Source: Topomyia yanbarensis | Taxonomy: Eukaryota > Arthropoda > Insecta > Diptera > Culicidae | Direction: 5' to 3' | DNA length: 64,000 nt | Assembly (NCBI RefSeq): GCF_030247195.1 | Contig: NC_080672.1 | Span: 64,893,771-64,957,770 of the forward strand | Shown here: in pieces, positions 10,304-19,850 of the stretch | Layout of the letters: each line of letters starts with the position of its first letter | How positions within the stretch are numbered: the first letter of the stretch is position 1 | Program-made: the position numbers and the translations under genes | The notes under the pieces: model-generated | Told to the model about the DNA's origin: nothing | What the model saw: the letters and a program-made list of their open reading frames with translations, nothing else | Databases searched by the model: none

Positions 10304-11511
10304 GGTGCAAAATCGGCAAAGTCCCAAAAAGTCGATTTTTATAAAAAAAAATTTTTCGAGATAACATAAAATCTCGACGTTTCATGCATTTTAAAGATGT
10401 TTGGCATCAAAAATACGAATTCGATTTCTGAAATTTCATGGGGTCCCCCCTTTGAAAAAAAAATTTGAGTTCCGGCTTATATGGGAATTTCATATGTGAC
10501 CGGACGATTTAGTCTATATTTCCGGACCCATATAAGCGATCCGTACGAAATTTTATAGACATCTGTGGGGATATTTTAGCTATCATTTGGGACTAAGTTT
10601 GTGAAAATCGGCCTAACCATTTCCGGGAAACTGATGCGAGTTCGTAAATTTTGAAAGATGGCCGCTTTTCCCGGGCTCTTCCGGAACCGTCTATGGTGGT
10701 CAATGTAGTCAACGAAAGTTTGGTTGGCCGTCGGTGACCTAGAACAGCAAATTTAAGTTGTTTGAGAGACATTTTAGCGAAATTTTTACCTTTTTTGCTT
10801 TCATCGGAGTATCGGTTTGAATCACAATTTGCTATGTGATCGCACGCCACAACCTGTAACTCCGGAACCGGAAGTCGGATCGGGATGAAATTAAATAGCC
10901 ATTTACGGGGACGCAATACCTTTCATTTGAGGCCAAGTTTAGTCGAATCGGTCTAGCCATCTCCGAGAAACCGATGTGACTGTTATTCTGAATTTAGATA
11001 CTTCCGCCGGGGCTTCCGGAACCGAGAATGGTGGCCAATGTGGCCAAATAGACTTTGGATGGATGCTAGTGACCTAATACTACAAATCGAAGCAGTTGTG
11101 GTCATATTTTGGAAAAATTTTCACCTTTATACATTCATTGCAGAATTTATTAAAATCGACATTTTCTGCGTGTTCGTACTTATCACCCTGTAATTCCGGA
11201 ACCGGAAGTCGGATCCATTAGAAATTCAATAGCAGCCTATGGGAACGTTGCACCTTTCATTTGAGACTAAGTTTGTCAAAATCGGTTCAGCCATCTCTGA
11301 GAAAAATGAGTGACATTTTTGGTCACATACACACACACATACACACACACACACATACATACACACATACATACACACACACACACACACAGACATTTGC
11401 CGAACTCGACGAACTGAATCGAATGGTATATGTCACTCGGCCCTCCGGGCCTCCGTTAAAAAGTCGGTTTTCAGAGCAATTGCAATACCTTTCTATTGAG
11501 AAAGGCAAAAA
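10304..11511 (+). repeat. Y tandem unit 1
   Basis: A 1208 bp unit starting at GGTGCAAAATCGGCAAAGTC and ending just after the GAAAGGC hairpin. It holds a CA/CATA microsatellite at about 11328-11393. The 107-residue minus-strand frame at 10593-10916 recurs identically in all three units, but it reflects the recent unit duplication rather than selection that can be seen here. Confidence 0.9.
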
Positions 11512-12953
11512 GGTGCAAAATCGGCAAAGTCCCAAAAAGTCGATTTTTATAAAAAAAATTTTTTCGAGATAACATAAAATCTCGACGTTTCATGCATTTT
11601 AAAGATGATTGGCATCAAAAATACGAATTCGATTTCTGAAATTTCATGGGGTCCCCCCTTTGAAAAAAAAATTTGAGTTCCGGCTTATATGGGAATTTCA
11701 TATGTGACCGGACGATTTAGTCTATATTTCCGGACCCATATAAGCAATCCGTACGAAATTTTATAGACATCTGTGGGGATATTTTAGCTATCATTTGGGA
11801 CTAAGTTTGTGAAAATCGGCCTAACCATTTCCGGGAAACTGATGCGAGTTCGTAAATTTTGAAAGATGGCCGCTTTTCCCGGGCTCTTCCGGAACCGTCT
11901 ATGGTGGTCAATGTAGTCAACGAAAGTTTGGTTGGCCGTCGGTGACCTAGAACAGCAAATTTAAGTTGTTTGAGAGACATTTTAGCGAAATTTTTACCTT
12001 TTTTGCTTTCATCGGAGTATCGGTTTGAATCACAATTTGCTATGTGATCGCACGCCACAACCTGTAACTCCGGAACCGGAAGTCGGATCGGGATGAAATT
12101 AAATAGCCATTTACGGGGACGCAATACCTTTCATTTGAGGCCAAGTTTAGTCGAATCGGTCTAGCCATCTCCGAGAAACCGATGTGACTGTTATTCTGAA
12201 TTTAGATACTTCCGCCGGGGCTTCCGGAACCGAGAATGGTGGCCAATGTGGCCAAATAGACTTTGGATGGATGCTAGTGACCTAATACTACAAATCGAAG
12301 CAGTTGTGGTCATATTTTGGAAAAATTTTCACCTTTATACATTCATTGCAGAATTTATTAAAATCGACATTTTCTGCGTGTTCGTACTTATCACCCTGTA
12401 ATTCCGGAACCGGAAGTCGGATCCATTAGAAATTCAATAGCAGCCTATGGGAACGTTGCACCTTTCATTTGAGACTAAGTTGGTCAAAATCGGTTCAGCC
12501 ATCTCTGAGAAAAATGAGTGACATTTTTGGTCACATACACACACACATACACACACACCTTTATACATATACCTTTATACATTCATTGCAGAATTTATTA
12601 AAATCGACATTTTCTGCGTGTTCGTACTTATCACCCTGTAATTCCGGAACCGGAAGTCGGATCCATTAGAAATTCAATAGCAGCCTATGGGAACGTTGCA
12701 CCTTTCATTTGAGACTAAGTTTGTCAAAATCGGTTCAGCCATCTCTGAGAAAAATGAGTGACATTTTTGGTCACATACACACACATACACACACACACAT
12801 ACATACATACACACATACATACACACACACACAGACATTTGCCGAACTCGACGAACTGAATCGAATGGTATATGTCACTCGGCCCTCCGGGCCTCCGTTA
12901 AAAAGTCGGTTTTCAGAGCAATTGCAATACCTTTCTATTGAGAAAGGCAAAAA
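11512..12953 (+). repeat. Y tandem unit 2, with an extra 240 bp internal duplication
   Basis: Nearly identical to unit 1 but 1442 bp long. The segment from CCTTTATACATTCATTGCAG to the microsatellite occurs twice, with copies starting at 12331 and 12571 (period 240 bp). The first microsatellite in the unit, near 12533-12560, is short and breaks directly into the second copy, so the junction lies in the CA tract. Confidence 0.9.
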
Positions 12954-14153
12954 GGTGCAAAATCGGCAAAGTCCCAAAAAGTCGATTTTTATAAAAAAAA
13001 TTTTTTCGAGATAACATAAAATCTCGACGTTTCATGCATTTTAAAGATGATTGGCATCAAAAATACGAATTCGATTTCTGAAATTTCATGGGGTCCCCCC
13101 TTTGAAAAAAAAATTTGAGTTCCGGCTTATATGGGAATTTCATATGTGACCGGACGATTTAGTCTATATTTCCGGACCCATATAAGCAATCCGTACGAAA
13201 TTTTATAGACATCTGTGGGGATATTTTAGCTATCATTTGGGACTAAGTTTGTGAAAATCGGCCTAACCATTTCCGGGAAACTGATGCGAGTTCGTAAATT
13301 TTGAAAGATGGCCGCTTTTCCCGGGCTCTTCCGGAACCGTCTATGGTGGTCAATGTAGTCAACGAAAGTTTGGTTGGCCGTCGGTGACCTAGAACAGCAA
13401 ATTTAAGTTGTTTGAGAGACATTTTAGCGAAATTTTTACCTTTTTTGCTTTCATCGGAGTATCGGTTTGAATCACAATTTGCTATGTGATCGCACGCCAC
13501 AACCTGTAACTCCGGAACCGGAAGTCGGATCGGGATGAAATTAAATAGCCATTTACGGGGACGCAATACCTTTCATTTGAGGCCAAGTTTAGTCGAATCG
13601 GTCTAGCCATCTCCGAGAAACCGATGTGACTGTTATTCTGAATTTAGATACTTCCGCCGGGGCTTCCGGAACCGAGAATGGTGGCCAATGTGGCCAAATA
13701 GACTTTGGATGGATGCAAGTGACCTAATACTACAAATCGAAGCAGTTGTGGTCATATTTTGGAAAAATTTTCACCTTTATACATTCATTGCAGAATTTAT
13801 TAAAATCGACATTTTCTGCGTGTTCGTACTTATCACCCTGTAATTCCGGAACCGGAAGTCGGATCCATTAGAAATTCAATAGCAGCCTATGGGAACGTTG
13901 CACCTTTCATTTGAGACTAAGTTTGTCAAAATCGGTTCAGCCATCTCTGAGAAAAATGAGTGACATTTTTGGTCACATACACACACACATACACACACAC
14001 ATACATACATACACACATACATACACACACACAGACATTTGCCGAACTCGACGAACTGAATCAAATGGTATATGTCACTCGGCCCTCCGGGCCTCCGTTA
14101 AAGAGTCGGTTTTCAGAGCAATTGCAATACCTTTCTATTGAGAAAGGCAAAAC
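12954..14153 (+). repeat. Y tandem unit 3
   Basis: A 1200 bp unit nearly identical to unit 1, with its microsatellite at about 13977-14033 and small differences near the end (AAAGAGTCGG in place of AAAAAGTCGG). It ends at GAAAGGCAAAA, after which the array stops. Confidence 0.9.
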
Positions 14154-16150
14154 ATGATATAGTAACCTTACCCTATTCATAGGGTTCTAGAGTACCACGG
14201 ACCAAACCTTCTTACCTTTATTGTGCATAGTTTAGATAGTGAAAAAAGTGCCTGTTCGTGAGTTTTGGTTTGAACCTTTCTTTCTTATATGTAGTTGAAG
14301 TTGGTGTAAAAATATGTAAAAATCTTCGATAACTTTGAAACGAAAGAGTATTTTTACTTACAATCTTCGACAATATTATGTAGTTTTAATACCTCCATAT
14401 TTGTCTTGCACATCGTTTGCACGAAAAGTCACAATGAAAAAAGTTATATTGAAAAAACTAGATTTAACGGGGTAGCCATAGAAAACGCCTTATAAATCGA
14501 TAACCTTTGGTCCTACAAGCTCAAGTTCTTCAACAAAACTCTTCACTACGAGCATTTCTGAAACTTCGTCGAACGCAGCAACTTTCCACCTTAATTTTTT
14601 TAGTTCGATCATAGTAAGCCATGCCTAATTTCAATTTTTATCAATTTGTGGGGAATATTCATACCAATAATTCCTCCAAAGACCCCCTGTGGATATATTC
14701 GATGGTTTGGCCTCCAGTGAATTAAGTTCACGTTTTTGGCGTTTCCGACAACTGTGCACCGGTATAATGCACTGTCAAAAACGAAAATACCATAAATGCA
14801 ATAGATGCAATTCATTGACGCACTAGATTGCCAAGAAACTTCGTACCAAGTATTACCGATCCGGAACCCGTTTTCTCGGAGGCAGTTTGCAGCTCATGAA
14901 TCATTCATGCGCATGTTTGCCGAAAAGACAACTATCGAACACGAGAAATTGACCGGCGACTCGGCTATCGCAATGAGCAAGAAAAAAAAAACATTAACTC
15001 GCAAGACGTGACTTCGTGAAGCTAAAACACCATCCACCGGTCATCTGCCACCGCGAGTACGACCCGTAAAAAATGCAACAGAAAGTTTTGCCCGTCCGGA
15101 TAAAATATGTGCAATTCTTTTGCAGCAACGAACAGTCATTACAAGGTCTTTGCGCGGGTTCCCACTGATCACGACGTACCTACGCGGGAAGTGGCACTTT
15201 TTTTTTGCTAATAGCTGATGATTGAGTGTTGCTTCAGCGGAGAAGAGCCTGCCTGGTTGAAATCGAAAGCTGCTGATTGATACCACTTGACTTGCCACTG
15301 GCACTCACTGGTTGACTAGCTGACGGACTGTGATGCGATACGGCGGCGGCTAGGACTTGCCATTGCAGCATGCCCGAGGGGTATTTGGCGAGAGATTTGT
15401 ATTGGTGATGGTCCATCTGCGTGAGACCTTTCCTGCGACTGGCTGGGAACGTGCGGTCATCGCTGTCTGTCGGATGACTCTTCAGATGAAAAGATATCCA
15501 CAAGAACCTTTTTTCGGTAATACTTGTTTGAAGAAATTGGATATCAAGCTCCAGAAGCAACAAAAAAATAGAAGAAATTCACCGTGTTGCTCGTGTTGAT
15601 GTATTTTACATTTCATCACATAGAAAGCGACATCATTCGAGCAATTTTTTCCGCCAGGAGTAGCAAAAATTCACACAAGTCTGCATCGTAAATGTTCGTG
15701 ACAATCACTCATCATCATCGTCTGCCAAGCGCATCGAACGTCACACCTTTCTGCTGTACTAAATACGACTACACGTCGGCAGTCGGGGCAACTGCGTCTT
15801 CGTCAAGTGAACGTGTAAACTGTGCAGTCAAATTAACTGAAAATGAAATTAACCTTTTTCAAGTTTTGCTTTTGTTGCGCTCCGGCTTTTCTTTCGTGGT
15901 TCATGTTTGTTAATCGCGTGTGCGGAACATTTTAAAATGCTAATTAGGTATCATTGAACGGAGTTTCTTTTCTTTTTTTCAGAGCACTACATATCAGCTA
16001 GAACAAGGTATTCATCTCATTATTTCAACAAATTTTTTATTAAGAGAAAAGTTCCCAACCGATATTTTATGTTCTTGGTTGCAATCTCGATGTTGTATAA
16101 ACTTCTCGTCGATTTGCTTAATCACAACATCGACCTGCAATCTATGCATG
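14154..16150. other. Non-coding, no gene recognised
   Basis: Several 60-110 residue frames are present on both strands at 14600-15900, with moderate GC content, but none resembles a known family or continues into a neighbour. This could be host single-copy DNA. I see no tRNA, rRNA or terminal repeats. Confidence 0.35.
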
Positions 16151-16197
16151 GACGGCTGTTCGGCCGTCTATGGAAGCTGACCCTAAATGTCAGCTTC
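16151..16197. other. Two adjacent perfect stem-loops
   Basis: GACGGC, loop TGTTCG, GCCGTC at 16151-16168. This is followed four bases later by GAAGCTGAC, 7-nt loop, GTCAGCTTC at 16173-16197. Both stems are perfect. The function is unknown; they lie about 470 bp upstream of a broken retrotransposon ORF1. Confidence 0.6.
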
Positions 16198-16665
16198 TTT
16201 CTCCGAGCAGCCTAGACAAACCGTGTAGTGTTGGTAGTGGTTGTTTCAATCGGCTAAGAATTGCACTACGGACCAACTGTTCCGGTAAAACTCATCAAAC
16301 AGGTAACCCTAAGTCCATAGTGTCATGCGATGAGGGGTTGAAAAATATTCTCAATCGCGAATGGAGCCTGAGAAGTGTTGGGGCGAACTCCTCTGTATGA
16401 AGCCCTTCCTGCAGTACTATAAGTCAGAGATGCAGTGGACTGTTCACTCTGTACACCGAACTTTTTTCGCTGAGGTTTGGCTGAGTTTTGCCTGGTTTCC
16501 GCCATTTGGGGGTTTAGTAAAGCCTTTAGTTGATGGAAGTACGCTGAAGTTTTTTATCAAATTTCGGTGTGTACGAACGAACTTGTGTTGTTGACTATGG
16601 TCCACCAGGAGGCTGAGAATAGTCTATTATCTTTCTCGTTACTCTATAGCAGACTATAGGCACCA

Positions 16666-17665
16666 ATGAATCATGCCGGCTTCTGTTCTATATCAGTACA
16701 CAAATTGTATCGTTGCTCCCGGCTGCTGAGTGAAATGAGTATACCAAATGAAACAAAAGTGCCCGTGCTACGGGATAACACGATTTCGATCGACTTTAAT
16801 AAAACTCGTGTTAGACCCACAGTTCAGGAAGTGGAACAGTTAGTTAAAGTTAAAATGGAGCTTAATCTCGCTGAAGTTACGTACATTCAGCTACATCACG
16901 TAAAAACTGTATTTTGATCACGTTTAGAAGCTTAGCACAGGCCGAAAACTTAATTGCAAAGAACAACATGAAACACGAGGTCGAATTTAATAACACCAGA
17001 TTTAAGATTCCCGTGCATATGGAAAACGACATGGTGGACGTGCGTATCCATGATTTGGCCCCGCGCACTTGAGAAGATTACATCAAACGAATCATATCGC
17101 AATATGGAGAAGTAGAATCTATTCCGAATGACACCTGGAGAATTTTTTTCACCGACATTCCCAACGGCTTCCTATTGTGCTGAGGATGCGATTAACTAAA
17201 CCAATACCTTCTTACATGACTATCGAATGCAAATCACTGAAGGAAGGCATGACCTACAAGCAAACAACTCAAAATTAGTCAAAACTAATCTACTACAGCC
17301 AACTCTATCAAGCAGCCACCGACACCTTCAGATAAACCAAAAACAACGATCCAATTAACCAATAATGCAGATACAACGACCACGACAACCGCTCCCAAAC
17401 CAACAACTAGCATCGCCAATAAAGAAGCAAATACCGATGAAGACGGATTTACAACAGCGACCCGTAAGAACAAGAAACAAATAAGAACCTCAGATCGTGA
17501 ACAGCAAGAAAGCAGTACCGATGATGACATGGACGGGAACGATAAAGCGAGAGAAGGCAGACTGAATGACCCCCAAGCGGCTTCACCGCCCAGGAAAGGG
17601 ATCTCAACACGCAGCAGCAAACTGTGTCAACAAGATCTGGCATCTTCAAGCACCAAAATGCTTTG
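16666..17665 (+). pseudogene. Broken non-LTR retrotransposon ORF1
   Basis: An 83-residue N-terminal frame (16666-16917) is followed in shifted frames by QAENLIAKNNMKHEVEFNN, MVDVRIHDLAPRT then a stop, EDYIKRIISQYGEVESIPND, and, after another shift, VLRMRLTKPIPSYMTIECKS. This order matches the central region of ORF1 (gag-like) proteins of insect non-LTR elements with a PNG-PVLRM-IPSY block, as I recall for LOA/Jockey-like families. The zinc-knuckle segment that normally follows IPSYMTI is missing. A Thr/Gln/Asp-rich tail with DEDGFTTATRKNKKQ continues to a stop near 17663. The pol ORF does not follow, so this is an isolated fossil with at least two frameshifts and internal stops. Confidence 0.65.
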
Positions 17666-18526
17666 AAGGCTATTAATTTAATTATTTTGTACCAGAGAAA
17701 AAAAATAATTTTGATGACGAAAATTGAATTTCAGTTTATTGGTTTGGGCCAGCTTTGCAGGTAACACGGCTAAAAGAACGATGACTAGCACGCGTCCAAT
17801 TTCGTTCTTACACAATCGCTTTATTTGCCCCAACCAATCTGAGTAGCATCACGAAAGAAAAAGTGAATTTCTTGTGGCAATCAATGTTTCAATTGATGGC
17901 TGCAATGCTAAATTCTACCTGCATGTTTGATGCTTTTGAGGGAATTTGCTAACTAAATTGTAATCAATTTATAGTGTAATAATAACTTCAAATAATCATT
18001 TCAATTTATTGAATTGGAATGCTTGTTCATTAAAACGTGCGAAGATGATTTTTTTTATCTTCTTGAGGGTACATAATATGTATATAAGGGCATTGTAAAA
18101 AAGCACTCATTTTTGAAATCTTGAAGACCACCCCCCCCCCTTTCAAATGGTGAAAATTGTCGAAGTAAGCTCTGATGCCAAATTTCGCATCATTTGAACA
18201 TCGCTCCAGTTATTTTTTTAATATTTGACGTGATTTGTGCCGTTTAATCGTCGTTTATCGTATCAGTCGATCTTAAATTTTGTTTGCGCCCTTGGTATTG
18301 TGAAGTTGTAAAGTGTTTTCTACAAATTTTGTTTTGTGTCGTGAAAAAGTCCAGTGAAAATCGAGATTGTTTACATCACCGGACCTGTGTGTAATTACCC
18401 ACAAAAAATTCACGCGCTCATTTCGCCATCTGCACGCGAGTAGAGGAAAGTATTTCCCACCATAACTTGGCGCACAGTGAGACGAAAACGAAAAGTCGGA
18501 TCTAGGGCGGGTAGAAAATCGGCATT

Positions 18527-19405
18527 ATGACAAGTGCATGCGATCACTGCGCGAAAACCGTCAAATCGGACGATGACTTTATCGAGTGCATGGGATTTTG
18601 CAAAAATGTGGTGCATATGCAGTGCGGTAAACAACTCAACAAGCCGTTCTTGAAAAAACTTGCCGAAAATCCAAATTTATTTTGGATGTGCAATGAATGT
18701 GTCAAGTTGATGAAGTTTGCTCGCTTTCGCGACACCGTTTCCTCGCTTGGATGTGTTATCGCTGCTATCGCTGGGAAAACGGATGACGTCTGTGCTGAAC
18801 TAAAGGCAGAGTTATCAAAAAATAACCAGCAAATTTCGCACCTCGCCAGAAAGGTTTCAACAGCCACTCCAGTCCGGCCAAATTCCGGTACATCTCGACC
18901 ACCTCAGAAACGTCGTCGCGAGGATGGTCCTGATCCGAGCAGTATTCTTGTCGGCGGTCGAAAGCTAGTCGATAATAGCAACATTCTCACGGTTCCTCCT
19001 CCCACTCCGTTGCTCTGGATGTATCTTTCCCGCTTTCATCCCAGCGTTAGCAAGGAGACAGTCGAAAAAATGTCCAAAGAAGGGCTAAACTGCAACGAGG
19101 AAATAAAGGTCATTCCGCTTGTTAAAAAAGGCATAGACGTCAGTACTCTGAACTTCATATCTTTCAAAGTTGGAGTTCACCCAAAGTACCGTGAAGCAGC
19201 TCTTAACCCTGACACATGGCCGCAAGGCATATTGTTCAGGGAATTTGAGGATAGCCGTACCCAGAACATTTGGTGCCCACCGACTGATTTTCCTACGCCT
19301 TCGGAAGTCGCATGTATTCCGCTAAGTCAACCCGGCCCATCAACCCTACAGAGGACTCCGCAACGATTGGCAATGCCACTATACCAAGCTACACCGCCAT
19401 TGTGA
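18527..19405 (+). CDS. CR1-type ORF1 protein with N-terminal PHD finger
   Basis: A 292-residue protein. Residues 5-58 hold C5-x2-C8, C21-x3-C25, H30-x2-C33 and C55-x2-C58, the C4HC3 pattern of a PHD zinc finger, with the usual Trp two residues before the last pair. Residues about 85-130 are polar and may form a coiled coil; a basic stretch PPQKRRRE follows. The C-terminal half (about 160-265) matches the conserved ORF1 region I know from mosquito CR1/T1-like elements, with WMYLSRFHP, FKVGVHP, WPQGILFREF and a closing IWCPP. ORF1 proteins are thought to bind the element RNA and assist reverse transcription. The ATG follows a long leader. The stop TGA at 19403-19405 lies in the same frame as ORF2, 48 nt before the ORF2 ATG. 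Confidence 0.85.
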   Translation: MTSACDHCAKTVKSDDDFIECMGFCKNVVHMQCGKQLNKPFLKKLAENPNLFWMCNECVKLMKFARFRDTVSSLGCVIAAIAGKTDDVCAELKAELSKNNQQISHLARKVSTATPVRPNSGTSRPPQKRRREDGPDPSSILVGGRKLVDNSNILTVPPPTPLLWMYLSRFHPSVSKETVEKMSKEGLNCNEEIKVIPLVKKGIDVSTLNFISFKVGVHPKYREAALNPDTWPQGILFREFEDSRTQNIWCPPTDFPTPSEVACIPLSQPGPSTLQRTPQRLAMPLYQATPPL

Positions 19406-19423
19406 AGGAGTGTCGACGCTGAT

Positions 19424-19850
19424 CGCATACTGGGACGCAATGCAGTTGGTACAATGGAAGCCCTCGATCCCCCCGCTACAGTCGAGCCCTTGCAGCCAGC
19501 GTTCAGCAGTCGTCCCGGTCCTGTATGTGTGGGTGGAGAAGGGGTCTTCCAAGCCGCCTTTCTCGGCAAGTATTATACAAATTGTAACGATACAACGGTT
19601 AAACCGATTCACGCTTCTAGTTCATCGTCCAACACTCGCCGTAAGCTACTACCGTCCCGTTCCTGCTCTCCGCATCGCTCCATCGGGGTTCAACGCATAC
19701 TGGGACGCACCGCAGTTGGCACTATGGAAGCCCTCGAGCCCCCCGCCACAGTCGAGCAATTGCAGCCAGCGATCATCAGTCGTCCCGGTCCTGTGTGTGG
19801 GATGGGTGAAAGGGTCTTCCAACCCGCCACAAATGGCAAGTATACATCTG
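19424..19850 (+). repeat. 270 bp in-frame tandem duplication at the ORF1/ORF2 junction
   Basis: CGCATACTGGGACGC occurs at 19424 and again at 19694, period 270 nt = 90 codons. Similarity continues for about 150 bp in each copy (AGTCGTCCCGGTCCTGT, GGGTCTTCCAA, GGCAAGTAT), with about 20 substitutions. A weaker third echo (ATTCTGGAGCGCGATGCAGT) lies at 19960. Several frames stay open across the region on both strands. Confidence 0.85.

Larger units (their letters stand above)
10083..14153 (+). repeat. Family Y element with three ~1.2 kb tandem units
   Basis: The left end reads AATCCACCTAGCGGTGCAAT followed by GCCTTTCTCAAT. The right end is a hairpin, CCTTTCTATTGAGAAAGGC. GCCTTTCTCAAT (left) and ATTGAGAAAGGC (right) are a perfect 12 bp inverted pair. 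Three nearly identical units begin at 10304, 11512 and 12954. Each has shorter internal repeats built around CCGGAACCGGAAGTCGGAT and TTTCATTTGAG, a CA-rich microsatellite, the palindrome GGCCCTCCGGGCC, and the end hairpin. A second locus in inverse orientation lies at 31050-37894. There is no transposase or replicase. The end hairpins and microsatellite recall Helentron/DINE-type elements, but this is inference. Confidence 0.75.

Noticed and set aside
10593..13566. A 107-residue minus-strand frame present identically three times (10593-10916, 11801-12124, 13243-13566)
   Set aside because: It lies within the recently duplicated Y units and has no family resemblance; identity reflects unit duplication. 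The diverged Y copy at 31-38 kb does not keep it.
10083..14153. CRISPR-like or prokaryotic repeat array
   Set aside because: Unit length is over a kilobase, there are no short repeats with unique spacers, and the sequence context is eukaryotic.
15041..15599. Overlapping 80-110 residue frames, one with a basic GRTRGG end
   Set aside because: Considered as a histone or ribosomal protein remnant but no motif holds up; frames on both strands are equally open.
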